A DNA stretch of 64,000 nt from positions 186,693,283 to 186,757,282 of the forward strand of contig JAQMRL010000001.1 of NCBI GenBank assembly GCA_035578175.1, given 5' to 3'. The translations under genes were made by a program, and so were the position numbers. Below the pieces are notes generated by a model, which made no database searches, had not been told where the DNA came from, and saw only the letters and a program-made list of their open reading frames with translations. Numbering within the stretch: position 1 is the first letter of the stretch; each line of letters starts with the position of its first letter. The DNA comes from Catonia carolina (Eukaryota; Arthropoda; Insecta; Hemiptera; Achilidae). This document shows, one piece after another, positions 1-10,670 of this stretch.

Positions 1-475
1 AATATATCTTATGTGACCCATTGGTCAATCGGAAAATGTCCAATCAATATTTAATTTTTGACTAAACGTAAGTTAAGAAAACTTGTGTTACGGTTGGCAA
101 TGCTTCTTGAATTCTTTTCTGTAAGTGATTTAGATCACAAATATTTCTTGAATAAAGAGTGTTTTGATGTACCCCCACGAAAAATATCGCAAGGCGTCTG
201 TTTTACACTCCTTGGAGACCAGGGTATAGGTGCTTGCCGGCCTATCCATTGATGTAAAAATTTTTCATTTAAAACCTGGGTGACAAATATGCATTTAAGT
301 GTGGGGGGTTCACCATCTTGTTGGAAATGAATCCGTTTTATGTTTATGAGTTCTTCTAGCTGAGAAAAACAATAATTTTTAACAAACCGAGATACAAAAT
401 TCCATTAATAGTCTTTTTAGCAAAGAAGAAAGACCCTGTTACCCGATTTTTCATCATTACACACTAAACAATAAC
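1..475 (-). pseudogene. Decayed Tc1/mariner-like (IS630-type) DDE transposase, C-terminal part
   Basis: Reading the minus strand from about 475 leftwards gives broken transposase homology. First comes a stretch containing RVTGSFFFAKKTING, then FQQDGEPPT, QWIGRQ, then PWSPRSVKQTPCDIF and a tail with LQKRIQEALPTV. These match the widespread insect transposases with motifs of the type FQQDGAPPH, WIGRRGP and WPPRSPDLTPxDFFLWG, where the DG aspartate is the second catalytic residue. At least two frame changes (near 355-375 and near 170-180) are needed to follow the homology, so it is not functional. The N-terminal half and the inverted repeats were not found; the 3' end may lie left of the window. 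The superfamily call rests on the motifs; the subfamily was not determined. Confidence 0.72.
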
Positions 476-1673
476 TTTAAGCGAGTCGCGTCGTTTCTCA
501 AAAGTCACGTCATCTAATCAGTGCCCAGTTTCCATTTGTTCTACGTACTCCAGTACGTCAGTACGGCTATTCACCATTGGTACTAAAGTTTACTTATTGT
601 AACAAAACAATCTACATTTTTAACAAAACAATTTATAAAATTTCTTGTATAAATAGTAAAAAAGTATATATATTCAAAGAATATTAAAGTTAAACATTTT
701 GGTATTTAATTGTTGTATTGAAAAAGTTCGGATTTCAAAACTTGTTATTCAGTAAATAATAAGACGTTATAAAATTTAAAAAATGTTCACTTTTAATTAG
801 AATTTTACAAACAGAAAAGGTCTAGAAAAAGCGGTTAACGAACGTGTGTGGATAAAAATATATAAATGTAAAGAAAATTTTATATCGTTTCTTTGTAATT
901 TCCAAGAATATTCATTATTGACTGAAATAATGAAATGAGTCTAGAAATGTTACTGTTAGGTTAGGTATCTTTAAGAAATCTATCTCATGTCAGTAACGAC
1001 CTGTCACTGATACAGTGAAGCCAAACGTCATTGAAGTTCAAACGTCAAAACCGAATTTATTGATAAACATACAAAAGCCATTCCACAAAAACTTTTCATT
1101 TTGAGGGCTGTTTCAAAAAATAATAAATTTTAGAATTTTAAGTTCAATAGAAAAAAGTTTCATACACACGCTTCCCATAGAATAATTCAAAAAACTTGTG
1201 AATAATTCTAATTTCAACAAAGTTCAGCTGTTAAGAGTGATGGGACTGGAATTTTCTTATTATTGTAACATTCTTCCTGGAAAAGATTAAAGCTTTATAA
1301 TATTATATTTTACAAAATCCAGAAATAAATAAAGTTAATATTGTACATTACATTTAAAAGTTAGTGACTTGGTTAATTTAATTCTGATTTTTAATTAAAC
1401 CGTACCCAGTTTTTACGTTATGCTTGTCAGTACAAGTAATCTTATTTTTAGAGTTGTTTGTACCATCACAGTCACTTAAGCCTCGCTTTAAATATGACAT
1501 TTACCATTCATGTTATAAAATGTATCTGTTTGAAAAATTTTGTTCGTTGTTTATAAATAACAATTCTCAATGTAGAACATTTTGTTTTTTAAATTGATTC
1601 TGTAGAAATGTTTACCTTGTTTTATCAGATCATACAAAATTCACTAAAGTGTAATTTTTGTTTTTAACTATCT
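476..1673. other. AT-rich DNA, no gene seen
   Basis: No protein homology, tRNA-like box or clear inverted repeat was recognised on either strand in this stretch. Confidence 0.6.
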
Positions 1674-1847
1674 AGGTTGGGTTTCAATAAAATCATACTC
1701 TCTCAGGAATAGTCGGCCTGGGTCTGTACAAGACTACATCTAATTTACACGTCATACACATCATCCTCATCTCATTGGGTCATGGGGTTGCTTATTGTTC
1801 TGAATTGAACAGATTGCAATGTACACACATTAGGAATTAAAAAAAAC
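1674..1847 (+). repeat. SINE-C, 5'-truncated copy
   Basis: This stretch matches, in plus orientation, the body of the SINE found on the minus strand at 43103-43402. Shared blocks are GTCGGCCTGGGTCTGTACAA, TTGGGTCATGGGGTTG and TCTGAATTGAACAGATT. The copy ends in an A-rich tail (to about 1847). The tRNA-like head present in the other copy is absent, as expected for 5' truncation during target-primed insertion. Confidence 0.75.
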
Positions 1848-2500
1848 CATTTAACTGTTGCTCATTTGTTTCTAATTTTACTTAATAACAATGATTTTAT
1901 TAATGGAATTTCAAATAAAATATGCAAGCGTATGAAATTTATAATTCCTTCTTTTTAATTTTTTTGAATATGTAATAAATAGGTCGTTCACGGTTGTGTC
2001 GTTGTGAATTGGGTAATTAACTTCTATAAAGGTTTAATTAATGTTTATTTGTTTTAATTATTTTTAGCAACGCAAATTTTTTTATATAATATTATGAAAG
2101 TGCTAATTATTTCATAATTTTATAATTCATTGGAATAATATGCTATTATATCTGTTTACTGTGCACGTTTTACAGTGAAGCCTAACTTATTGAGTAAGAC
2201 GAAATTACAATTAATAAAGAATCATTAATGCATTTTTGTCATCCTCTGTAAATTTACAGCAGATGTTGGAGATAAATTTTGAGTTATGTCAGGAGTACTT
2301 GATTTGTAGATAGACTCTAAAATCAGCAAACGTGACAAAACAAAATTCACATGAGTAATAATTAGTCCGACAAGAATGTATTTATTCTTGCAGCCGTTTT
2401 AATTTTTTTAAATTAATTTTATTTTTAATTCTGTGTAAAATGTTCAGACAAGAATTTAGTGCAGTGAGTTTTTTTGTATTTGAGGTTTATATACTTCGAT
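1848..2500. other. AT-rich DNA, no gene seen
   Basis: Nothing recognisable; frequent stops on both strands. Confidence 0.6.
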
Positions 2501-2772
2501 AAAAATCTGGTGTGAAACACTCACATGACTTTTTCTTGCCAATGCATATAAGAACAATATAATCTAACATTAGTAATACAATATTAGGAAAAAACAAAAA
2601 AACAAAAACCAACCTCAAGACACACACACACACACCAATCGCTAGAAATATTTGTTTTGCGTTCAAGGGATCTAAAAACGTGTAGATCGGTGAAAAGTCG
2701 ATTTTGAAATATCGACATGAAAACAATACTACTTTTCTTTTTATATATTCATACAGGGAAGAGAAAGTAAAA
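2501..2772 (+). mobile_element. Family A repeat, internally deleted copy A1
   Basis: It has the left end of family A (TGTGAAACACTCAC then TTTTTCTTGCCAATGCA, the AACAATATAA and ATTAGTAATA blocks and ACCAACCTCA) joined directly to the right end. The right end consists of the CA dinucleotide run, ACCAATCGCTA, AAAACGTGTAGATC, ATCGACATGAAAACAATACT and GAAGAGAAAGTAAAA. About 600 bp of the middle found in the full-length copies is missing. No coding capacity. Confidence 0.8.
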
Positions 2773-3133
2773 AGTTATAATTATAGTTATAGTTAAATGT
2801 TGTATTAATATTAAATAAATTTTCACTTAATTTTGTAAATAGCTGATGCATAGTGGAAATTGGTTCTCAACTGAATTGAGGAATGCTGTTTATTAAATGC
2901 CGTGGTTTATCAAACGGGCGACTGATCAATTCGTTTTGTAAGGTTGTGGTGACCACACAGATTCGTGTCCTTCAATTGGATGAGCTACCGAATTTACTTC
3001 AATTCCAACAATAAGTTTCACTACCAACTATGGTACTAAATAACAATTTACTTACAAACTATATTTTAAACCATTCTCAAAGCAAATAATATACTATTAT
3101 AACTCGTTCATAAATCGATCGTTCATATAGAAA
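2773..3133. other. Spacer between two family A copies, nothing seen
   Basis: No coding or repeat homology was recognised, apart from the flanking family A copies. Confidence 0.5.
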
Positions 3134-4002
3134 AAATATCTTGTGTGAAACATTCACACGAATTTCTCTTGCCAATACAAATAATGAACAATATAAACAA
3201 ATATTAGTAATAAAACATTAGAAATAAACAAAAAACTAACCTCAAAAAACATAACCTAACTTTAATCACGAGTGAAAGACGCAAAATGAAAATCAACCTG
3301 TTCGGCTTAGCAATACGGGAAATCACTTTTTCAAATTAAACTAGGTTCTGTAAAGAAAAATGCTGGAATTAAAAGTTGTAGATCTTTTATTTTTTTATAA
3401 ATTTGATTACATATACCTTTGTCATAAAATGCATACTAATCACTAATTACCGCTAAACTAAGCATTACACAAAAAAAGTTTTGCAATAAATAATGTAGGA
3501 TTTTAAATTCTACACAACTTTTATTATAAACGTTTGCGTTAAAATGCATATTAAAGCCGCAATCTTATAAAAAAATAAGTTTTTTACGAGAAAACAGCTT
3601 TTCCAAAAATTTCAGCAGACATTGGGCCTATCCTATCTTGTTGAGCATAAAAAATTAAGTAAATGAGGCAATTTAAAAAAAAACAATATGAGTAGTTTTT
3701 AAGAAAATCTCAAAAAGTGACAAATGACACGAATAAACTACTACTTCCCGTTGATCGATTTTCATGAAAATTTTTGTGTCGGATTCAGTAGTAGTATTTA
3801 ACCTAAGTTTCAAGTTTGAAGGTTTTACCATATTCTGTTCTTGAGATTTTGTTCACACACACCTACCATTCGCTAAAAACATGGTTTTTTTGGGTTCAGG
3901 GGGCCTGAAAACGTGAAGATCCGGTGAAAACTTGATTTCGAAAAATCGACATGAAAACAATACTTTCCTTCTTATTATATTCATATAGGCAAGAGAAAGT
4001 AA
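3134..4002 (+). mobile_element. Family A repeat, near full-length copy A2
   Basis: Continuous copy of an unclassified ~0.9 kb non-coding dispersed repeat. Landmarks in order: TTGTGTGAAACATTCACACG, TCTCTTGCCAATACAAAT, ACATAACCTAACTTTAATCA, GAAAGACGCAAAATGAAAAT, AAAGTTGTAGATCTTTTA, ACTACTACTTCCCGTTGA, TTCACACACAC, ACATGAAAACAATACTTTCC and GGCAAGAGAAAGTAA. The two ends form an imperfect inverted repeat: TTTCTCTTGCC near the left end against GGCAAGAGAAAGT at the right end. No open frame longer than about 60 codons fits a known protein. Family classification is unknown to me; a non-autonomous DNA transposon is the best guess. Confidence 0.82.
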
Positions 4003-5380
4003 TAACTGATTGCGAAACCGACAGTTGTGAATTTCATGTGGTTTTATTTTAACTCATTCTACCAATGTCAACGGTATAGATATATACGTCTTTTATGCTA
4101 GTAATCTGAGCTTACACTTAAAATCAATTTTAATGGAAAAATTGTCTACCGCTTTTAACTTTAAACCGACAACATGCATTTTCAATTCACTAAAATATAC
4201 TCTGAATCATCAATCAAACCGTCAGAGTATTTAAGTCTTATATTCTCTATTTCTTCCTTCAATTGAATTTTTACCAACAAAGAACAAAAAACTGAAAGTC
4301 AAGTACATTAATCAGTGTTTTAGTCACAGTTTGACAACGTAATGAACAAAAATATATACCTAATATTTATTAATAGTAAAATATTTAATATATTATATAC
4401 TTTAACCAAATTAAAAATTAACAATGACGAACTTATGAGCCAAGAAATATTTTAGTTTTATTTTTTAATGTTTATACATTTTTAACAATTTACATGTTTT
4501 ATTCTGTTTGATTAGTAACCCTGAATTTTTGGAAAAAGTTATAAAAATTAAGTCAAATTCAATCAAAATTATGATTATCAGTAGCATGACAATTTGACTT
4601 GAATTACAGCAGAGGATAATAAAATTCTACATTTGTTCGGTTTTCTTATATACTGTAAGGTAAAGTTTGGACCTTTAAAATGCAATTATTAACATAACGT
4701 TTGCAATAAAGCGTTTTAGATGTGGCTTTACGGGAGAATTCTTTTTGTCCCATGAACAAGAAGAAGAACAATTAAGGAGGGGTTGAAGAGTAATTTGTAA
4801 GGGAGCTTTTTAATACTAATAAATTAAAAAAGTTGTTGTACTTTGGGGTATTGTTCATGGCAATCGTTATCAACAACGTCAGTCGATATTTTCTTGTAAC
4901 AATTTATTTGGTAATTTACAATCTGTTGATATATCTTCAGCGATGGCTGAATTTGTTTCATATTTGGCAACTTGGTTCACTTTTTGGCAGTTATCACTCT
5001 ATCCCTCTATTTGGCTCTTTCAAAAAAAAATTCTTTGCTCAGAGAGGTTTTAAAACTAATACTTCCAGATGTTATGTAACAAGTACCTAATGAAATATAT
5101 TCTTGAGGAAATACAGTTGCGATTAAAACAAGTGATGTAAGACTTATTCTTACCATATTGATGGTAAGACGACAAATCTGTCACACTGTTTACATTAATA
5201 ATATTCTGCTGCCAGATGCAATTAAATTATGCTGCCTAGGCGTACATCTACGTAAAAATCTCACATAGAACACAAAATTGATATGATCAGAAAAACTCGG
5301 TACAAACTAAAAATACTTTTGTATCAATTAAACAAAACGTTGTAAACGTTCTAAATTAAAAAAGCAACATAAATTAATAG
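4003..5380. other. AT-rich DNA, no gene seen
   Basis: It contains one hydrophobic 85-codon open frame at 4833-5090 (+) with no recognisable domain and no supporting context; it is probably chance. No repeats were recognised. Confidence 0.55.
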
Positions 5381-5534
5381 GGCCGGCTCGTTGGCGTAGT
5401 GGTCAGTGCATTTTGCTTCTACGCCGGGATCCTGGGTTCGATTTCCAGTCAGCTCTGACATTTTTCATCATTCATCTTTATCTATCACCACCGATTGCAA
5501 AATAGTCCGATAAAACCAAAAAATAAAAAAAAGT
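5381..5534 (+). repeat. SINE-A, tRNA-derived
   Basis: tRNA-like head starting GGCCGGCTCGTTGGCG, with an A box (TGGCGTAGTGG, 5392-5402) and a B box (GGTTCGATTTC, 5435-5445) spaced as in RNA polymerase III internal promoters. A short unrelated body and an A-rich tail ending near 5534 follow. A related head lies on the minus strand at 44081-44169, and a degenerate one at 30990-31110. The tail and repetition make a SINE more likely than a tRNA gene. Confidence 0.82.
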
Positions 5535-5584
5535 AAATTAGTACTCTAAAGAAAACATTATTTAGATCGAAGTCCAGAATAAGA

Positions 5585-5760
5585 AGTCAGCTTTTGGGAT
5601 TTTCTAAACCTTATCATACAAAATACATGCAAGCGATACAAAAATAAAGCTTTACGTACGATATCCCAATGGCCCTTTTTACGTCACAAACGTTATGCTG
5701 ACTTAAAAATACCATACGTAACCTTGCGTTTCCAGTTTGTGTTACAATTACCCTATTTGA
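5585..5760 (+). repeat. Unclassified repeat E, copy 1
   Basis: Similar to 17560-17700: both carry a CTAAACCTT block, then AAATACAT(A/G)CAAGCGA, a CGATA block and CAATGGC, with TTTTACG or TTTTACA following. In the 17.5 kb copy this covers the end of an open frame; here the frame is broken. The match was made by eye over about 100 bp with several gaps. Confidence 0.4.
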
Positions 5761-6344
5761 TGGGCACAGAGTCTACGTTCAAAGCTAACGTGGTAGTTTA
5801 ATAAATAAATATTATTTAATTTGCCTGTATATTTTTAAAGTTAATGTCTAATGTTCTTTAAATACACATGCTATATTTTGTAGTCTAACAGATGACTTTT
5901 AAATTACGTTTCTATCTGTTTAAAAATATTACATTATTAAATTTTTGTAAATCGATCTGTAAACTGTAAAACTCAGTTTAAGATTATATTTTTATGTTTT
6001 CTTTACAGAGATAAATGCTATTTATTTCTATTTTAACCAAGTAAAAAAATTCTCGGTTCAAAAATTATTCTGTTTGTAGTCTTTTCGTAGGATACGTGTA
6101 AAGCACTAAATTTGAAACAATACTAATTATCACAATTAAATTTTTAAATATTTCTTTTTTGATAAAAAACGTATTTTTTATTTGATAACACAATTCGGTG
6201 CAACGTTTCCGCCAGTTACACCATATCTTTTCAACGGTTCACCTAAAATAATATCATTGTGTAAAAAATTGATTTGTTTTAATTGTAATTATATAATTTT
6301 TTTAAACATTACCCTGTGTATTGTTTAGAATTATACAATAAAAA

Positions 6345-6377
6345 ATTTGTTATGAAACAAATCACACAACTTTTTCT
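6345..6377 (+). mobile_element. Family A copy A3, left remnant
   Basis: TTATGAAACAAATCACACAACTTTTTCT-type sequence corresponds to the first ~35 bp of family A. The copy resumes at 9473 after the RTE insertion. The last seven bases (TTTTTCT) are repeated at the other side of the insertion. Confidence 0.65.
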
Positions 6378-6396
6378 CTTCTTCTTCTTCTTCTTA
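6378..6396 (-). repeat. Microsatellite 3' tail of RTE-1
   Basis: A run of CTT units on the plus strand lies exactly at the 3' boundary of the LINE, where RTE-clade elements carry short simple-repeat tails. The related copy RTE-2 has an ATG-type tail in the same place. Confidence 0.7.
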
Positions 6397-6530
6397 CAAA
6401 CAAGGATTAGGCTTGCGCCTGTTCCGACTCATAACAGCAAAATTTAACTCAATTTCCTTTTCCTATGTATTTACACAACATTTAAGTTATATATTTTATA
6501 TATATTTTCCTGTTTTGTTACATTATGTCT

Positions 6531-8117
6531 TTATATGATTCTTGCAACAATCACTCCCATCTCTTGCGTGGTCTCCCCACATCTCTCCGGTCTGTACTTT
6601 AAAACTTTGAGGGGAACCCTTTCATTTGACATTCTCTCTACGTGGTCTTTCCATTTCGATCTATATTCTTTCACCTTTTCATTCAGATTGTAGATATTCA
6701 GTTCTCTTCGTATAGCCTCGTTCCTTAGTTGGTCTCTCCGGCTACAACCCTTCGTTCTTCTTAGAAACCTCATTTCCGCAGCCTGTATTTTACTCTCTTG
6801 TGGTCTTGCACTGACCCACGATTCGCTCCCATATAATAGTACTGGGGCAGCCAGCACTTTATAAAATTTTAGTCTGGTTTCTTTCCGTGTTTTATTTCCT
6901 AGGGTTCTACTAATATTACCACAAATTGCCTGGAGTTTCCCAACTTTCCTTTCTACATCAAACTCTTGAATGAAACTAAGATCACAACCTAGATAATTAC
7001 ACCGTGATACTTGCTCTAGTATATCATTGTCGATCACAATTTTGGACCTCATAGGATAGTTACCAGTGAACGCCATTATTTTTGATTTCTTTACGGAAAC
7101 TCTAAAATTATATTCCTTGCACAATTCGTTCAGCATGTACACTGATCTTTGGAGTTCTTCTTCATTTTCCTGCACAATCCATAAATCATCCGCAAATAGT
7201 AAAACATTTAGGTAGTCGTCATCACTTAATTTAATTCCCGGATTAACTCTACCTTTCCAAATTCTAAGAATGTGGTCAATATATATATTAAATAAAGTGG
7301 GTGATAAGCTACACCCTTGTCTCACTCCTTGATTAATCTTCATTTCTGTTAGTCTATTTTTACCCGTATTTATCACTATTTGCGTATCGTTATATAAACT
7401 TTTGATTGTGTTTATTAGATGAATGGGATAACCTTTCCTCCACAGAATCTTCCAGAGCCTATTCCTATCTACTCGATCAAACGCTTTGTCGAAGTCAATA
7501 AATGCCATATGAGTTTCTAGGTTAAATTCTCTTCTTTTCTCTATTATTCTTCTCACTGAGAAGATGTTATCAGAGCATGAGCGGCCAGATCTAAATCCAT
7601 TTTGTTCTTCCTGTAGTATTGCTTCAGCTATGTTCTTTAATCGGTTATTAATTATTTTCGAATATATCTTATAGCCCACATTTAGTAAGCTAATACCACG
7701 GTAGTTTTTGCAATCATTCCTCTTTCCTTTTTTAAAAAGAGAAATTACCTCCGCTTTATTCCATGATTCCGGGATTTTGCACTTCCTCCAACAATCATTC
7801 AACAGATGTAAAATTCTGAGTTCCAACAATAAACCACCACCCTTAAACAATTCTCCATTCAGTCCATCGATTCCTGTAGCCTTCCTGTTCTTAACACTTT
7901 TTAATACTACTTGTAGCTCCTCCATAGTTATTGTGTCTACTGACATACTGTCCCATTCCCTCATACGTATATTATTCGTAGCATTTTCAGAGCACCACAG
8001 GTCTTTGTAATGTTGCTTCCACTGTTGATCAGGAATGAGATTCAATGAAGCGTTATCTCTTTCTTCTCTATTTAAGGATTTCATTATCTTGTAAGCACAT
8101 TGCTGCCTACCATTATA
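6531..8117 (-). pseudogene. RTE-1 reverse transcriptase region
   Basis: The frame 6531-8084 encodes 517 residues counted from its first methionine; the frame is open upstream to about 8117. RT landmarks: RKATGIDGLNGEL (about 67-79), NYRGISLL (127-134), QNGFRSGRSC (161-170), the first catalytic Asp in FIDFDKAFD (D197), NQGVRQGCSLSP (251-262) and the palm motif FADD (297-300, F replacing the more usual Y). YGSESWV and a conserved C-terminal basic region follow. The product would copy the element's RNA at a nicked target. Upstream homology continues in a different frame, so this is the distal part of one original protein. Confidence 0.85.
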
Positions 8118-8711
8118 TCCTTTTCCACAACATTTATGAACCTATCCCATGAATATTGTTGAGCCGTTCTTACAATCTTTCTTGCAAAGTTCCTTTTCTG
8201 GGTGTATTCTATCTTAGCTTCCAGTGTTTTTTTTTTGTAAGAAGTTCAGATAAGATTTTTGTTTCTCTCTAATTGCTTCTGCTATCTCCGAGTTCCAAAT
8301 ACGCAACCTTCTTCTGCTTCTTCTCTTTATCCTCTTCCCCAGTGCTTTAGTTGCAGCTTTCTGAATACAAGACCTTATATTATCCCATTCAATGTCTATA
8401 TCTTCCTCAGTTGGCATCTCCAAGAGGTGTCTCTGTAATCTTTTCTGGTATAAACTTCTAATACTGTCTTCTTGTAGCAGGTGTACTTTATATACTTCAT
8501 CTTTTTCTTTTTGGCACTTTTTGATTGCTTTCCATTTCCTCAGTATGACCACTTTGCTTACCAGTAAATAATGATCACTACAGATGTTACACCCTCTGAA
8601 GACTCTTACACCCTGCACCAGGCTTTTCATCTTATCATTGACTATTACATAATCTATTACCGATCTTAAACCTCTCGCGCTCCAAGTAAATTTATGTATA
8701 TCTTTCTTCCT
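8118..8711 (-). pseudogene. RTE-1 endonuclease C-terminus and linker, frameshifted
   Basis: The minus-strand frame 8214-8630 holds SDHYLLVSKV, the His-containing motif that ends apurinic-type endonuclease domains. A basic linker follows, ending FLQKKNT at a run of ten T (8227-8236). The frame then changes, and QKRNFARKIV- and SWDRFINVVEKD-type sequence leads to a further shift near 8115. The piece belongs between the two larger frames of the same element. Confidence 0.75.
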
Positions 8712-9262
8712 AAAAAAAATGTATTAGTAATTTTCAGACCATTGAAGGAAACAAATTGCCTCAATTCTTGCCCATTGTGATTCATTACTGTCTCACCAAA
8801 TGGAGCTATTGCTCCTGTAATTGGAATGTTGCCAACTCTAGCATTAAAATCTCCAACGATGGCAACATGATCTGTCTTGTTAGTCTTATTCAGAACCTTC
8901 TGTAAGTCATCGTAAAAATCACCTGTTTCTTCTCTTTTACTTTCATCAGGTGCATAAACTGCTATCACTGTTAGATGACCTCTCTCTATTTTAAACCTTA
9001 CACTTATCATTCTTTCATTTATATACGTATAATCCGATATATTATCCCTCCATCTATTACTAACCAAAACCGCCACTCCTGCACATGCTCTCCTATTCTG
9101 TGGAACTCCTTTATAAACCATCCAATAATCCTCCAAATCTTTTGTTCCCTGTAATTTCTTCTTTGTTTCCGTAATCACTGCTATATCCACTTTCTGTTCC
9201 CTTAGAGTTATATTTAATTCATGCTCCTTACTTGACAGGCCCCTAACATTCCATGTAGCCAA
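8666..9262 (-). pseudogene. RTE-1 apurinic-type endonuclease, N-terminal part
   Basis: The 198-codon frame starts MATWNVRGLSSKEHEL. Endonuclease/exonuclease/phosphatase-fold motifs are visible: TWNVRG (N5), ITETK (E about 32), VAVLVSNRW, VIAVYAPDE and GDFNARVG (about residues 137-144). It would nick target DNA to prime reverse transcription. Homology leaves the frame at FFLGRKIY next to an eight-A run at 8712-8719, and the downstream part of the domain continues in another frame. The start chosen is the Met immediately before the first motif. Confidence 0.85.
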
Positions 9263-9472
9263 TTTTAGTGTATCCGCAATTCCAAATTTTTTCTTTTGAC
9301 ATTTCCATTAGTGTTACCGCAATTTCCTGTCCTAAATCCAAGGCTGTTTATGAGTTCGCCAGTAAATTTATAAATCCCTTGGCCGCGATACGAGCACTGC
9401 GCAGGTTAAGCTTGGTAGTAGGGCTGCTACTTTACTGCTTCCAAGCCAGCAGGGCCTTTCATTCGAGCCAAT

Positions 9473-10398
9473 TTTTCTTGCCAATGCAAATAATTAATAA
9501 TTTATAACCTAACATATGAAATAAAACATTAGAAATAAACCAAAAACTAACCCTAATAAACATAACCTAATTTTAATCATGAGTGAAAGACGCAAAATGA
9601 AAATCAACTTCAGTTTTGCTTAAAAATACGGAAAATCACTCTTTCACGCTAAACTAGGCTCAATAGAAAAAAATGCCCTAAAAACAAGTTGTAGATCTTT
9701 TGAATTCCTATAAATTTGATTATATAAAAAAAAGCATACTAAGGCCGAAAGCTTAAAAAAATAGATTTTTTAAGTGTTTTCGGGAGATCGAAACAGAAAA
9801 TTACAAATTACCGCTAAACTAAACATTATACAAAAAAATGTTTGAAATAAAAGTTGTAGGAGTTTAAATTTTCTACAACTTTTATTAATACATTTTTGTG
9901 CTGAAATGCACAATAAAGCCGCAATCTTAAAAACAATTTTTTCCTTGAAAACAGCCTCTCCAAGAATTTCAGTATACATGACGCCTACCCTATCTTGTAA
10001 AGCATAACAAATTTAGTAAACAAGGCCATTTAAAAAAAAAATCGTAGGACCCGTTTTTGAGAAAATTTTAAAAAGAGAAAAATTAGACAAATAAACTACT
10101 ACTTCCGGTTGACTGATTTTGATGAAAATATTCGTGTCGGGTCGGTGGTGGTGTCTAACTTAAGTTAAAAGCTTTAAGTTTGTATAATGTCCGGTATTGA
10201 GATATTCTGTTCACCCACACACACGCGCGCACGCACACACTCACATAACAAACAAACAGACCAATCACTAAAATCATGTTTTTTGGGTTCTGGAGGTCTG
10301 AAAACGTGTAGATCTGGTGAAAATCGATTTCGGAAAATCGACATGAAAACATTACTTTTCTTCCTATGTATTTATATAAGCAAGAGAAAGTAAAAACG
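9473..10398 (+). mobile_element. Family A copy A3, main part
   Basis: It resumes family A with TTTTTCTTGCCAATGCAAAT and runs through all landmarks: AACCTAATTTTAATCATGAG, AAGTTGTAGATCTTTTGA, AAGTTGTAGGAGTTTAAA, ACTACTACTTCCGGTTGA, a CA/CG-rich dinucleotide run near 10215, and ending GCAAGAGAAAGTAAAAA. The two internal AAGTTGTAG modules are both clear here. Confidence 0.82.
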
Positions 10399-10400
10399 AT

Positions 10401-10670
10401 CAAATACAAAATAGATGACTTTCACCTGATAAAAAAAGTCAATAGGTTTTTCCGGATATCATGTGTCCATCATCAGTTATTACAGTAAATAGGCTACCCG
10501 TATTTCAATGCATACTAAACCCATTGCACTTTTTTCAGTTTGTCAAGACAAGCTCACAAAAGAGTACATATATATTAAAATATTTATACTGCAATTGACG
10601 ATGAATACATGGTATCCGAAACTACCTATTGACTTTTTAATCGGGTGAAAGTCTTCTGGTGTGTATTTTG
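10401..10670. mobile_element. MITE with ~65-bp inverted repeats
   Basis: 10401-10468 and 10603-10670 are imperfect inverted copies. Shared core blocks are GACTTTCACC, AAAAAGTCAATAGGT and CGGATA(T/C)CATGT. The 130-bp centre has no coding capacity. The element sits directly beside the right end of family A copy A3. No clear target duplication was identified, so the superfamily is unknown. Confidence 0.65.

Larger units (their letters stand above)
6378..9472 (-). mobile_element. RTE-like non-LTR retrotransposon, near full length (RTE-1)
   Basis: About 3.1 kb element on the minus strand, interrupting family A copy A3. Order 5' to 3': a short 5' untranslated part (9263-9472), an apurinic-type endonuclease region, reverse transcriptase, a short 3' untranslated part, and a 3' tail of AAG repeats (CTT on the plus strand, 6378-6396). 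A 7-bp target duplication TTTTTCT flanks it (6371-6377 and 9473-9479). A microsatellite tail rather than poly(A), the short length and the endonuclease-RT order fit the RTE clade. The reading frame is broken at three places, near 8712, 8230 and 8115, two of them at homopolymer runs. It is inactive as written unless those are sequencing errors. Confidence 0.85.

Noticed and set aside
58..252. 64-codon plus-strand open frame at the left edge
   Set aside because: It is the opposite-strand shadow of the decayed transposase on the minus strand.
4833..5090. 85-codon hydrophobic frame
   Set aside because: AT-biased composition, no motif, no supporting context; expected by chance in AT-rich DNA.
5381..5455. 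tRNA-like sequences at 5.4, 16.1, 17.1, 33.0, 37.1 and 44.1 kb considered as tRNA genes
   Set aside because: They are followed by shared non-tRNA bodies and A-rich tails, occur in related copies and have imperfect cloverleaf potential, so SINE heads explain them better.
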